DNA of 64,000 nt from Enterococcus moraviensis ATCC BAA-383. GTDB taxonomy: Bacteria > Bacillota > Bacilli > Lactobacillales > Enterococcaceae. The notes under the pieces were generated by a model. It saw only the letters and a list, made by a program, of their open reading frames with translations, ran no database searches and was not told the DNA's origin. A program made the position numbers and the translations under genes. This document shows positions 25,278 through 35,844 of this stretch, one piece after another (the stretch's first letter is position 1; each line of letters begins with the position of its first letter). The stretch is from the NCBI RefSeq assembly GCF_000407445.1, contig NZ_ASWB01000001.1, positions 806,001-870,000 of the forward strand, in the 5' to 3' direction.

Positions 25278-25517
25278 GAAGAGAAAATCAAAACAGTTCG
25301 TTTTTTTATGCATCTAATGTGGCTGATTACGCTAATCGGTTGATTGCAAGATATGTTATTGGCTATCTTTAAATTAACGATTTTAGGGGCATTTTTATCT
25401 CTTCTTCTATTCGAAGGTGGGCGTTCTAGATATCTTATACAGTATCTACCTACTATTTACATTTTATCTGCCCATGGGCTCTATTTTCAATTCTCTAGGA
25501 GGAATACAGACAAGTAA
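25278..25517 (+). pseudogene. Remnant of a polytopic membrane protein C-terminus
   Basis: A frame reads KTVRFFMHLMWLITLIG, an internal TGA (25341-25343), LQDMLLAIFKLTILGAFLS, then LLLFEGGRSRYLIQYLPTIY and a stop. The text reads smoothly across the TGA and ends with an EGGRSRYLIQ motif seen at the ends of some membrane glycosyltransferases or O-antigen-type enzymes. No start or upstream part of such a gene is present, so this is a decayed fragment. The family assignment is tentative. Confidence 0.55.
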
Positions 25518-25581
25518 GAAAAGCCTTTATCAGCTTATTTAAAATGACTGGATAAACGATCTTTTTACTTGAGACAAAAAC

Positions 25582-25616
25582 AAAAGACCGAGCTTGGCTA
25601 GCTCGGTCTTTCTTTG
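25582..25616. terminator. Terminator of the PDH operon
   Basis: AAAGACCGAGCT and AGCTCGGTCTTT form a near-perfect stem with a short loop, with pyrimidine runs on both strands. It lies just after lpd. Confidence 0.9.
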
Positions 25617-25633
25617 TGTGACAAATATGCTAT

Positions 25634-27040
25634 TTAAATATGAATTGGCAAACCTAAAGCCAATTCAGAAGCATCCATAGTAATTTCCCCTAAAGATGGG
25701 TGTGGATGGATCGTTAATGCAATATCTTCAGCATTCATGCCAGATTCAACTGCTAATGATAATTCAGAAATCATATCACTTGCGCCAACTCCGCCGATTT
25801 GTGCTCCGATAATCACATTGTCTTCGTTTGTTGTTACCAAACGTACGAATCCTTCAGTTTTACCTAAAGAAATAGCACGGCCGTTACCAGCGAATGGGAA
25901 TTTGTAAGCTGTTGCTTCTAATCCCGCTTCTTTAGCTTCAGCAATTGTCATACCAACACTTGCTAATTCAGGATCAGTGAAGGCTACAGCAGGCATTGCT
26001 TTGTAGTCTACTTCTACTTTTTTACCAGAAATTGCTTCAGCAGCAATTTTTGCTTCGTAGCTTGCTTTATGAGCAAGAGCAGCACCTGGTACGATATCCC
26101 CAATAGCGAAGATGTTTGATACGTTTGTTCTACCTTGTTTGTCCACTTGAACTAAACCACGTTCGCCAACTTCAACACCTGCTTGTTCTAAACCAAGATC
26201 ATCTGTGTTTGGACGACGTCCAACAGTTACCATTACATAGTCAGCAGTTACTGATTCTTCTTTGCCGTCTACTTCATATTTAACTGTTACGCTGTCGCCG
26301 TTGTCGATTGCTTCTTTAGCCATTGCTTTGGTTACAACTGTTACATTTTTCTTCTTGAAGTCGTCTGTAACTAGTTTAACCATGTCTTTTTCATAAGTTG
26401 GTAAGATTGAAGGGCTACCTTCTAAAATTGTTACTTCTGAACCTAGGTTAGCGTATGCTCCACCTAATTCTGCACCGATAACACCGCCACCGATGATCAC
26501 AAATTTCTTAGGTACTTCTTTCAAGTTCAAACCACCAGTAGAATCTAAGACACGTCCACCAAATTTAAATCCTGGGATTTCGATTGGGCGAGAACCTGTT
26601 GCTACGATTGCATTATTGAATGAGTAAGTTTGCGCTGAATCTGGATGGATCACACGTAATGTGTTTTCATCAACGAAGAACGCTTCTCCTTCAATAATTT
26701 CGATTTTATGTTTTTTAAGAAGGAAACCAACACCACTTGTCAACGTATTAACAACTTTGTTGTCTTTCCATTCTTGTGTTTTTGTAAAGTCTAACTCAAC
26801 ATCTTTAGCTGTTACACCAAACATAGTTGAATCTAGTGATTCTTGATAGTGATGTCCAGCTGCAATCAATGCTTTAGAAGGAATACATCCAACATTTAAA
26901 CATACACCGCCGATAAACTCACGTTCAATAATCGCAACTTTTTGACCCATTTCAGCAGCACGAATCGCTGCAACGTATCCTCCAGGGCCTGAACCAATTA
27001 CGACTGTATCTAATTCAATGGCGAAATCTCCTACTACCAT
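25634..27040 (-). CDS. pdhD: Dihydrolipoyl dehydrogenase (E3) of pyruvate dehydrogenase
   Basis: It reoxidises lipoamide with FAD, passing electrons to NAD+. The 468 residues have an N-terminal FAD-binding GSGPGG (17-22), redox-active Cys47/Cys52 in CLNVGC, a second Rossmann motif [17 protein letters not shown] and the C-terminal HPHPSLGE catalytic His motif. It is the last gene of pdhABCD, separated from pdhC by 7 bases. Enterococcal E3 is known for relatively low NADH sensitivity, which would suit PDH use under reducing conditions; this cannot be read directly here. Confidence 0.96.
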   Translation of the reverse strand: MVVGDFAIELDTVVIGSGPGGYVAAIRAAEMGQKVAIIEREFIGGVCLNVGCIPSKALIAAGHHYQESLDSTMFGVTAKDVELDFTKTQEWKDNKVVNTLTSGVGFLLKKHKIEIIEGEAFFVDENTLRVIHPDSAQTYSFNNAIVATGSRPIEIPGFKFGGRVLDSTGGLNLKEVPKKFVIIGGGVIGAELGGAYANLGSEVTILEGSPSILPTYEKDMVKLVTDDFKKKNVTVVTKAMAKEAIDNGDSVTVKYEVDGKEESVTADYVMVTVGRRPNTDDLGLEQAGVEVGERGLVQVDKQGRTNVSNIFAIGDIVPGAALAHKASYEAKIAAEAISGKKVEVDYKAMPAVAFTDPELASVGMTIAEAKEAGLEATAYKFPFAGNGRAISLGKTEGFVRLVTTNEDNVIIGAQIGGVGASDMISELSLAVESGMNAEDIALTIHPHPSLGEITMDASELALGLPIHI

Positions 27041-27047
27041 GTGATAA

Positions 27048-28694
27048 TCATCCTTCCATTAATAATAATTCTGGATCAGCTAATAAACGCTTGATGTTGT
27101 TCATTGCTTTTTGAGCAGTTGCGCCATCAACGATACGGTGGTCAAAACTCATTGAAAGTTTCATAACACGTCCAACAACGATTTCACCGTCTGCATTTAC
27201 AACTGGTTGAGTAGCGATTGTACCAACACCTAAAATTGCAACTTCAGGGTAGTTGATAACTGGTGTGAACCAGCCGCCACCAACTGAACCAATATTACTG
27301 ATTGTGATAGAACCGTCACGCATATCCGCTCCAGTTAATTTGCCTTCGATTGCAAGAGCTGCTTTTTCGTTGATTTCATCAGCGATTGCAAACATGCTCT
27401 TAGTATTAGCATTTTTAACGTTTGGTACATATAAACCATGATCAGTATCTGTTGCGATACCAATGTTATAGTAGTTTTTATAAACGATTTCTTGTGCTGC
27501 ATCGTCAATTGATGCATTCAAGATTGGGAATTTTTGAACTGTTGCAGTTAATGCTTTCACAACGTATGGTAAGAATGTTAATTTCGTACCGTTTGCTGCT
27601 GCAACATCTTTAAATTTCTTACGGTGATCCCATAATTTAGACACTTCAACTTCATCATGTAACGTAACATGTGGAGCAGTATGTTTACTGTTCACCATTG
27701 CTTTCGCAATTGCTTTACGAGTTGGTGTCATTTTTTCGCGTGTTTCAGCTTCACCTAAGTCAGAAACGAATGGTTTAGCTGGTGCTTTTGGTGCTGCTGT
27801 TTCAGTTGTAGCTGTTGCTTGTGAAGCCGATGCAGTTTGTTCAGCTTGTGCTGGCGCTGCTGCTTGTCCGCCACCTGAAATAAAGCTTTCGATATCAGAT
27901 TTCGTTACACGTCCACCTTTTCCAGTTGGTGCAACTTGTGTGATATCTACATCTTTTTCACGAGCAAATTGACGTACTGATGGCATAGCCAACACACGTT
28001 TGTTTGGATCAGCCGCTGCTACAACGCCTGTTGATGCCGCTGCAGCTGGTGCTGCTTGTTCTGTTTGAGCAGGTGCACTTGCTGCTGGAGCAGACGCGCT
28101 TGGTGCAGAATTATGTCCAGGTGCATCGATTTCGATCAATACATCTCCAACATTTGCTACTGTACCTTCTGGAACAACGATGTTTTTAACTGTTCCTGTA
28201 ACTGGTGAAGGGATTTCTTCAACAGATTTATCGTTTTGAACTTCCAATAAAGTATCATCTTCGTTGATTGTATCGCCTGATTTAACGAACCATTTTACGA
28301 TTTCGCCTTCTGCAATACCTTCACCGATATCTGGTAATTTAAATTGGAATACACCGCCGCCGTTGTCAGCTGCTGGCGATTCTGGAGTCGCTGCTGGTTG
28401 AGCAGGCGTTTGTTCTTGAGCTGGAGCTGCTGGTGCAGCGTCATTTTCAGGATGTCCAGGTGCATCGATTTCAATCAATACATCTCCAACATTTGCTACA
28501 GTGCCTTCTGGTACTACGATAGATTTAACTGTTCCTGTAACGGGAGATGGGATCTCTTCTACAGATTTATCGTTTTGAACTTCTAATAATGTATCATCTT
28601 CATTGATGGTATCTCCTGCTTTAACGAACCATTTTACGATTTCGCCTTCTGCAATACCTTCACCAATATCTGGTAATTTAAATTGATAAGCCAT
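27048..28694 (-). CDS. pdhC: Dihydrolipoamide acetyltransferase (E2) with two lipoyl domains
   Basis: It transfers the acetyl group to CoA and forms the PDH core. The order is lipoyl domain 1 (about 1-80, lipoyl-Lys43), Ala/Pro linker, lipoyl domain 2 (about 115-193, Lys156), linker, peripheral subunit-binding domain ([31 protein letters not shown]) and catalytic domain ending with the [10 protein letters not shown] motif. The two lipoyl domains are almost identical, showing recent duplication or conversion. A 137-base gap with a palindrome separates it from pdhB. Confidence 0.97.
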   Translation of the reverse strand: MAYQFKLPDIGEGIAEGEIVKWFVKAGDTINEDDTLLEVQNDKSVEEIPSPVTGTVKSIVVPEGTVANVGDVLIEIDAPGHPENDAAPAAPAQEQTPAQPAATPESPAADNGGGVFQFKLPDIGEGIAEGEIVKWFVKSGDTINEDDTLLEVQNDKSVEEIPSPVTGTVKNIVVPEGTVANVGDVLIEIDAPGHNSAPSASAPAASAPAQTEQAAPAAAASTGVVAAADPNKRVLAMPSVRQFAREKDVDITQVAPTGKGGRVTKSDIESFISGGGQAAAPAQAEQTASASQATATTETAAPKAPAKPFVSDLGEAETREKMTPTRKAIAKAMVNSKHTAPHVTLHDEVEVSKLWDHRKKFKDVAAANGTKLTFLPYVVKALTATVQKFPILNASIDDAAQEIVYKNYYNIGIATDTDHGLYVPNVKNANTKSMFAIADEINEKAALAIEGKLTGADMRDGSITISNIGSVGGGWFTPVINYPEVAILGVGTIATQPVVNADGEIVVGRVMKLSMSFDHRIVDGATAQKAMNNIKRLLADPELLLMEG

Positions 28695-28766
28695 TTTTTA
28701 AGCCTTCCCTTCCTTTATCGTATCTGTCTAACTAGTCATTTACTGAAAATAACAGCGCTAAATTTC

Positions 28767-28787
28767 CACGTGATAACTTATCACGTG
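28767..28787. promoter_or_regulatory. Palindrome between pdhB and pdhC
   Basis: CACGTGATAA-C-TTATCACGTG is a perfect 10-1-10 inverted repeat in the intercistronic gap. There is no T-run. It could be an mRNA-stabilising hairpin or a protein site. Confidence 0.5.
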
Positions 28788-28831
28788 AAAATCAAGGCAT
28801 ATTTTTAAAGTAAATTTTATTTAGTTTCTAA

Positions 28832-29809
28832 TTAAAATTCTGCGATTTCTCTAGCTTTCGCTTCGATATCTTTAGCATTTGGCAACCAAATGTTTTCTGC
28901 TTGTCCAAATGGGAAGATTGTATCTGGAGCAGATACACGGCCAATTGGCGCTTCTAATGATAATACTGCACGTTCAGAAATTTCAGAAACAACCATAGCA
29001 CCAACGCCAGCTTGTTTTTGTGCTTCTTGAACAACCACTACGCGACCAGTTTTTTCAACTGATTTAATGATTGTTTCAACATCTAAAGGAGCGACAGTAC
29101 GTAAGTCAATGATTTCAACAGAAATATTGTCTTTTGCTAAATTGTCAGCGGCTTTGATTGCTTCACGAACCATTGCACCGTAAGTAATGATAGAAACATC
29201 AGTACCTTCGCGGGTAACAGCTGCTTTATCCAAAGGCACTTCATATGCTTCTTCAGGCACTTCTTCACGGAATGAACGGTAAAGTTTCATGTGCTCTAGG
29301 TAGACAACAGGGTCATTGCTTCTGATTGCAGAAATCAATAGTCCTTTTGCATCATATGGATTTGATGGGATAACTACACGGATACCAGGAGATTGAGCAA
29401 TCAATCCTTCTAAGTTATCTGAGTGAAGTTCTGGTGTATGCACACCACCACCAAATGGCGCACGAACAGTAATAGGCATATTACGTGTTCCACCCATACG
29501 GTAACGAGTACGAGCCATTTGACCTACGATTTCGTCAAAGACTTCAAATACGAATCCAAAGAATTGGATTTCAGGAACTGGACGGTAACCTTCTAATGCT
29601 AAACCAAAAGCCAAACCACCGATTCCAGATTCTGCTAAAGGAGTATCGAAGACACGGTCTTCGCCAAATTTTTCTTGTAAGCCTTCTGTTGCACGGAAAA
29701 CTCCGCCGTTTTTACCAACGTCTTCACCGAAGACCAAGACGTTTTCGTCTTTCTCTATTTCAAGAGCTAAGGCATCTGTAATTGCTTGGATCATTGTTTT
29801 TTGTGCCAT
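28832..29809 (-). CDS. pdhB: Pyruvate dehydrogenase E1 beta subunit
   Basis: The 325-residue transketolase-like beta subunit forms the E1 tetramer with PdhA. Features are the N-terminal [30 protein letters not shown] and [28 protein letters not shown], and a C-terminal domain with [21 protein letters not shown]. It is separated from pdhA by 2 bases, so translation is coupled. Confidence 0.97.
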   Translation of the reverse strand: MAQKTMIQAITDALALEIEKDENVLVFGEDVGKNGGVFRATEGLQEKFGEDRVFDTPLAESGIGGLAFGLALEGYRPVPEIQFFGFVFEVFDEIVGQMARTRYRMGGTRNMPITVRAPFGGGVHTPELHSDNLEGLIAQSPGIRVVIPSNPYDAKGLLISAIRSNDPVVYLEHMKLYRSFREEVPEEAYEVPLDKAAVTREGTDVSIITYGAMVREAIKAADNLAKDNISVEIIDLRTVAPLDVETIIKSVEKTGRVVVVQEAQKQAGVGAMVVSEISERAVLSLEAPIGRVSAPDTIFPFGQAENIWLPNAKDIEAKAREIAEF

Positions 29810-29811
29810 GA

Positions 29812-30948
<1,137 letters not shown>

Positions 30949-31109
30949 TTACGTTTCTTTTTTTCGAAAAAAGTAAAACAGTATCAAAAACTGTATCACT
31001 TTTTATCGACTACACTTACAAATTATCACTAAATTGATAAAAGAGCAAGTAAAAAGTTATCATTTCTTTAAATTTCATTAAAATACCTAAAACCTTTATT
31101 ATCAAAGGT

Positions 31110-31127
31110 TAGTGATTAAAATCACAA
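31110..31127. promoter_or_regulatory. Candidate Rex (redox repressor) operator upstream of pdhA
   Basis: On the minus strand TTGTGATTTTAATCACTA matches the Rex half-sites TTGTGA and TCACAA, with the same 6-base spacing and one core mismatch. It lies 183 bases upstream of the pdhA start. Rex senses the NADH/NAD+ ratio and controls fermentation and pyruvate genes in related bacteria. The matching promoter was not confidently located. Confidence 0.5.
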
Positions 31128-31277
31128 ACAAGAAACCGTTTTACAAAAAGCCTTCCTAGTCATATCTTTTGACATTTAGCTGTTATAGTCATGTCTATCA
31201 TTGTTATGCTACAGAAAATTCAGAAGTCAGAAATTATTTGCTAAAAAACGAACAGACTTTTTTTACACATAAAAAAA

Positions 31278-31314
31278 GAACAAAGACAAAATAATCGTAC
31301 TTTTGTCTTTGTTC
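31278..31314 (-). terminator. Terminator after the Mg2+ ATPase gene
   Basis: GAACAAAGACAAAA and TTTTGTCTTTGTTC form a perfect stem, followed on the minus strand by TTTTTTT. It separates mgtA from the PDH operon. Confidence 0.9.
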
Positions 31315-31497
31315 AATAAAAAACCGAATATTAAAAACTGAAAAATATCTTTTCTCTCTCTTTTACGAATAACAAACTGAATCATGAACAAATTTTTCGT
31401 TATTTAAGCTTTAAAAAATTATTTGGGCGTAATAGAACAAAGTCCTTATTTCTTAAAATGAACCATTTATTAAATCCAAAATTGATTTATTTATAAC

Positions 31498-34101
31498 TTA
31501 GATCCACTCTTTCGTAATATGAATATATAATCGTTTTGCAACTTCTACTGTGATCAAATATAGTACAATGATCAAAATGAACCAACCCCAATAATTAGCT
31601 GGAAGTTTCACAAAGTCGAAAACCTCACGAATTGGTGTCAAGACAATCAATAACCCTAACCCAACTGCTCCTAAACTGGAAAGAATCACGGCAGGCGATG
31701 CAATACTTTGAATAAATGGTAATTTTCTAGTTCGAACCATTTGAACAACTAATGTTTGGCTCACTAAGCCAACGACAAACCACCCTGTTTGGAATAGGTG
31801 CTGACTGCCAACCGTATTTGCACTGAACACAAACCACATCACTAGATAGGTCATAATATCAAAGATACTACTTACAGGCCCAATGCATAAGGTGAACTTC
31901 ATCAAGCCATTTGTTTCCCAGCGTACAGGTTTCAATAAATCTTCTTCATCAACATTATCCCAAGGAATAGCCAATTGGGCGATATCATAAATCAAATTTT
32001 GAATCAATAGTTGAATCGAAAGCATTGGTAAAAATGGTAAAAAGGCACTAGCGACCAAGATTGAGAAAACATTCCCAAAGTTTGAACTGATGGTGATTTT
32101 AATATATTTCATCATATTCGTGAAAACCTTCCGGCCTTCAATGACACCATCTTCCAAAACATTTAAACTTTTTTCTAATAGAATGATTGAGCTTGCGTCT
32201 TTTGTAATATCGGCCGCTGTATCTACAGAAATTCCAACATCCGCTTTGCGAAGAGCCGGTGCATCATTGATCCCATCTCCCATGAAACCGACTGTATGCC
32301 CGTTTCCTTGTAGGGTTTCAATGATTCGAGATTTTTGCATAGGATTCAATTTAGCAAATAAGTTCGTTTTTTCAACTTCTTCTTTCATTTGCTCATCTGA
32401 CATGTTATCGATATCCGAACCAAGTACAACATGCGACACTTCGATCCCTACATCACTACAGACCTTTTTCGCCACAATATCGTTATCACCTGTCAGAACT
32501 TTTACATTAACCCCGTGTTCGTGTAATGACTTGATTGCTGTGATTGCTGATTTTTTGGCAGGATCTAAAAAGCCCATAAACCCAATCAATGTCATTCCTT
32601 GCTCATCTTCCACGCTATAAATCGCTTCATCATGCACATCTTTTTTTACTGCAACGGCCAATGCCCGCATGCCTTGTTCGTTCATACGAATATTGACTTC
32701 ACGCATTCGTTTTTGTAATTCAGGTGTTAATGGCACAACTTCTCCATTGATTTCAGCATGCGTACATACTGCTTCCATCTCTTCAACTGCACCTTTAGTA
32801 ATCATAAATTGATGTCCGTCTGCATTGACAACCACTGTTAGACGGCGACGAGAAAAATCAAACGGGATTTCGTCTAATTTTGTCACTGAGTGATACGGAC
32901 TTTGATTTTTATTTTCCTCATAGAAATTGATTACCGCAATATCCATTAAGTTTTTCCAGCCCGTTTGATAATGTGAGTTTAAAAAGGCCATATCTAACAC
33001 TTGATTATTGATTTCACCTAAAGGATCCAAGTGTTGTACTAAGACAACTCTGTCTTCTGTGATCGTTCCTGTTTTATCGGTACAAAGAATATCCATACTA
33101 CCTAAATTTTGAATAGATGGTAATTCTTTCACGATAACTTTATGTTTGGATAAGCTTAATGCGCCTTTCGCTAAATTACTCGTTACGATCATTGGCAACA
33201 TTTCAGGTGTTAAGCCCACAGCTACTGCAATTGCGAAGAAAAATGCTTCGCCCCATTCACCTTTTGTAATGCCATTGATCAAAAAGACGATTGGAAACAG
33301 GATCATCACCATTCTTAATAAAAATTTACTCACTTTTGTCAAGCCAATATCAAAAGACGTCTTCCCACGCTGTGTTGTCGCATTCTTTGCAATATCGCCG
33401 AAAAATGTATGTTGACCTGTTTTCAGAATAATTGCCTTACCTTGTCCACTTAATACGTCAGTTCCCATAAAAATCAAGTCCTGCATATCCAAAGCGGAAA
33501 CGGATTCTGAGTTTTTATCAATCCCAGCATCAACAAATTTTTCGACTGGCATGGATTCACCTGTTAAAGACGATTGGTTGATAAAAAGATCCTTTGTCCA
33601 AATCAACACAGCATCAGCTGGAATCATGTCTCCTGTCGCAAGTGTTACGATATCTCCAGGCACCACTTCATCCATTGGGATCTCTTTTGTCTGACCAGCA
33701 CGCGTCACCGCTGTTGTATTTTCTATAAGTTCTTTTAAGTTCAAACTCGCTTTTTGGGAACGATATTCTTGAATAAAGGCAATAATAACACTCGCTAAAA
33801 TCATGATTCCCATTACAAGTGCTGCTTCAAAATCTTTTGTTGCAGCTGAAACGACCATCAATAAAGCTAATACATAAACAAATGGATCTTTAAATGCTTC
33901 TAAAAACATAATAATTGCTGGAGTTGGTTTCTGCGCAGATACTTCATTTGGTCCATATTCTTCTAAACGATTTTTGGCATCTTCTTCAGATAGTCCTTTT
34001 TCTGATGTACGTAGTTCCATCATCAATTCACGTTCAGAAAGCATTGCTAGTTTTCTTAATTCTTGATCTTTAGTAGTTTTTGCTATTTTTTTGTTCATCA
34101 T
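31498..34101 (-). CDS. mgtA: Magnesium-translocating P-type ATPase (MgtA type)
   Basis: It imports Mg2+ using ATP. The start is the ATG at 34101, with AAGGAGG 8 bases upstream; the longer frame to 34125 is unlikely. The 867 residues have the P-type order: actuator LTGES, phosphorylation motif DKTGT with Asp342, TGDN, and the hinge GDGINDAPAL. The C-terminal spans include PVRWETNGLMKFTLCIGPVSSIFD, characteristic of MgtA/MgtB and not of Ca2+ pumps. Expression is controlled by the M-box riboswitch at 34880-35033 followed by a terminator. An unusually long leader (over 700 bases) with tandem repeats separates switch and gene. Confidence 0.95.
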   Translation of the reverse strand: MMNKKIAKTTKDQELRKLAMLSERELMMELRTSEKGLSEEDAKNRLEEYGPNEVSAQKPTPAIIMFLEAFKDPFVYVLALLMVVSAATKDFEAALVMGIMILASVIIAFIQEYRSQKASLNLKELIENTTAVTRAGQTKEIPMDEVVPGDIVTLATGDMIPADAVLIWTKDLFINQSSLTGESMPVEKFVDAGIDKNSESVSALDMQDLIFMGTDVLSGQGKAIILKTGQHTFFGDIAKNATTQRGKTSFDIGLTKVSKFLLRMVMILFPIVFLINGITKGEWGEAFFFAIAVAVGLTPEMLPMIVTSNLAKGALSLSKHKVIVKELPSIQNLGSMDILCTDKTGTITEDRVVLVQHLDPLGEINNQVLDMAFLNSHYQTGWKNLMDIAVINFYEENKNQSPYHSVTKLDEIPFDFSRRRLTVVVNADGHQFMITKGAVEEMEAVCTHAEINGEVVPLTPELQKRMREVNIRMNEQGMRALAVAVKKDVHDEAIYSVEDEQGMTLIGFMGFLDPAKKSAITAIKSLHEHGVNVKVLTGDNDIVAKKVCSDVGIEVSHVVLGSDIDNMSDEQMKEEVEKTNLFAKLNPMQKSRIIETLQGNGHTVGFMGDGINDAPALRKADVGISVDTAADITKDASSIILLEKSLNVLEDGVIEGRKVFTNMMKYIKITISSNFGNVFSILVASAFLPFLPMLSIQLLIQNLIYDIAQLAIPWDNVDEEDLLKPVRWETNGLMKFTLCIGPVSSIFDIMTYLVMWFVFSANTVGSQHLFQTGWFVVGLVSQTLVVQMVRTRKLPFIQSIASPAVILSSLGAVGLGLLIVLTPIREVFDFVKLPANYWGWFILIIVLYLITVEVAKRLYIHITKEWI

Positions 34102-34342
34102 TTTCTTTTCCTCCTTGTGCTTCATCTTATGTTAGAAGGAGAAAAGAAATATTATTTCAATTCCATCGTTTCTAAGATGAAGGGTACATTTACTTTATTA
34201 CTCCTCTGACTGGGGTCTTCCATGTGACTCTTCCTCTCTTTTGTTTAGTTTGGAACGATGGACTTTTCTGTTAGGCAGGTGTCTCGCTATTCCGAATGCT
34301 GTTCCTTGTACTGTTTTTACAATTTGCTTTTTCTCTGGCTCT

Positions 34343-34811
34343 TGTTTCTTTTTGCGGAACTTCGCTCCCTATGGTCGCCAAGTACTTTTCATCATCTGCT
34401 CTGGCGGAGCCAGTCGCAATCCTTATCGTCTTAGCGCTTTTGTTATATAGCTTTTGTTTTTCTTATAGCTGTTTGTTTCTTTTTGCGGAACTTCGCTCCC
34501 TTTGGTCGCCAAGTACTTTTCATCATCTGCTCTGGCGGAGCCAGTCGCAATCCTTATCGTCTTAGCGCTTTTGTTATATAGCTTTTGTTTTCCTTATAGC
34601 TGTTTGTTTCTTTTTGCGGAACTTCGCTCCCTATGGTCGCCAAGTACTTTTCATCATCTGCTCTGGCGGAGCCAGTCGCAATCCTTATAGTCTTAGCGCT
34701 TTTGTTACATAACTTTTGTTTTTCTTATGACTGCTTGTTTCTTTTTGCGGAACTTCGCTCCCTTTGGTCGCCAAGTACTTTTCATCATCTGCTCTGGCGG
34801 AGCCAGTCGCA
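34343..34811. repeat. 131-bp tandem repeat, 3.6 copies, in the mgtA leader
   Basis: GCGGAACTTCGCTCCCT recurs at 34354, 34485, 34616 and 34747, exactly 131 bases apart. Copies are nearly identical. Each contains CTGGCGGAGCCAG (a small hairpin) and TTTTGTTATATAGCTTTTG-like spacer. Copies alternate between CTATGG and CTTTGG, suggesting a dimer was duplicated. The array lies between the M-box terminator and the mgtA start codon. Because 131 is not a multiple of three, no frame runs through the array. Confidence 0.95.
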
Positions 34812-34825
34812 GTGATTCAAAGCAA

Positions 34826-34854
34826 AACGCACACTCAACAATAGAGTGTGCGTT
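34826..34854 (-). terminator. M-box expression-platform terminator
   Basis: AACGCACACTC and GAGTGTGCGTT form a perfect stem with a 7-base loop, followed on the minus strand by TTTT. It lies 25 bases downstream of the aptamer and should form when Mg2+ is plentiful. Confidence 0.85.
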
Positions 34855-34879
34855 AAAATAGCAACTTAAATAAAAGTTT

Positions 34880-35033
34880 CTCTATCGTTGAGCTTTAGCA
34901 CTATAGGGCGTAGATAATTTCTTATCAGCTACGTTATGAATGACCTTCACGATCATTCCTGTTAAACCAACTAAGAGTCTCTCGATTCTTTCGCGGCAGC
35001 AGCATGTGTCCAAATAGGAGCCTCACCTAACAA
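34880..35033 (-). ncRNA. M-box (ykoK) magnesium riboswitch
   Basis: The minus strand shows the characteristic M-box blocks in order: TGTTAGGTGAGGCTCCTAT, then ATGCTGCTGCCGCGAAA, a GGTTTAACAGGAATGATCG block, and finally GTGCTAAAGCTCAACGAT. These match the Bacillus mgtE/ykoK M-box consensus I know. Mg2+ binding compacts the aptamer and allows the downstream terminator to form. It is the control element for the mgtA ATPase. Upstream of it, 35034-35373 is AT-rich and holds its promoter; I see nothing else there. Confidence 0.95.
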
Positions 35034-35373
35034 TTATTCAGTTCTTAATCCTTATTCATCATAGTTCATATTTTGGAAATTGTCAAAAAATATTCTAAAC
35101 TTATTAAATACATAACTGAAACACTAAACTTCCGATTCATTTTCTTTGCACTACTTATCAAAACAGTGCTACATAAAATAATGACAAAAAGAAATCGAAT
35201 GAAAGAAGCCGAATATTATTTTATTCAATGTAAAAACTATGCGTTAAAGTAAAACAAATTATATCAAGTTATTCTTAGTAAATGTTATTTAGCTAAAATA
35301 AAAAAGAGTAACGAAAAATATCTATATTTTCAATAAAAGATTCGTCGTTGTTTGGTCTTCAGGAGTTACTTGC

Positions 35374-35781
35374 TTAAACTTCTGGAATCGGTTCACTTAA
35401 AAGAATTTTTCCATCTTGGTCACTATAATCTACTCTCATAGCAAGTAAATCCGTACGCCAGTAGGCTACCCCAGAAGCTCCAGCCAACTCTGCAAACTCT
35501 TCAAATGAAATCTCGCCAGCTTGTGCTTGAACAACTGCTTTTTTCATTTCTGTCGAAGAGGGACTTTCAGCAACTGGTTTAGGTCGCCCGTTCATCTGTA
35601 CATCAATAAATGATTCCTTGTTGTAATAACGATAAATACCTGCTTCTACCAAATAATCGTATTTTTCTACACCAATCTTTTTAAATTCACGAATCAATTC
35701 CGCAAAGCCACCCGCATTTTTTTCATTATTCACAACTGCTTCAATAGCATTTAAATCAAGTCCCAAATTCTTCACTCCCAT
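35374..35781 (-). CDS. DUF1398 family protein
   Basis: The 135-residue protein matches DUF1398: EFKKIGVEKYDYLVEAGIYRYY, VVQAQAGEISFEEFAELAGASGVAYWRTDLLAMRVDYSDQDG and the terminal acidic EPIPEV. The family has no known reaction; some members are annotated as phage-envelope-like proteins, but nothing phage-related is near. It follows trxB on the same strand, behind a terminator hairpin. Its start is weakly defined (AGGATGAA before ATG). Confidence 0.8.
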   Translation of the reverse strand: MGVKNLGLDLNAIEAVVNNEKNAGGFAELIREFKKIGVEKYDYLVEAGIYRYYNKESFIDVQMNGRPKPVAESPSSTEMKKAVVQAQAGEISFEEFAELAGASGVAYWRTDLLAMRVDYSDQDGKILLSEPIPEV

Positions 35782-35798
35782 TTCATCCTATAAAAATA

Positions 35799-35835
35799 GA
35801 TCTAAGTCAAAACTTATTCAGCTTTGACCTAGATC
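35799..35835 (-). terminator. Terminator after trxB
   Basis: GATCTAAGTCAAA pairs with TTTGACCTAGATC, followed on the minus strand by TATTTTTATA. Confidence 0.75.
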
Positions 35836-35844
35836 CCAATCAGT

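Noticed and set aside
27253-28586. Several frames opposite pdhC
   Set aside because: They mirror the Ala/Pro/Glu-rich linkers and lipoyl repeats on the other strand; no ribosome binding sites.
32090-32620. 176-codon plus-strand frame opposite mgtA
   Set aside because: Antisense to the well-conserved ATPase hinge region, with Ser/Thr-rich composition typical of shadows.
34343-34811. Possible CRISPR array
   Set aside because: The whole 131-bp period is conserved, with no variable spacers and no cas genes nearby.
34241-34815. Plus-strand frames of 60-89 codons through the mgtA-leader array
   Set aside because: They merely echo the 131-bp repeat in different frames, start at repeat-internal ATGs without ribosome binding sites and lie opposite the transcribed leader.
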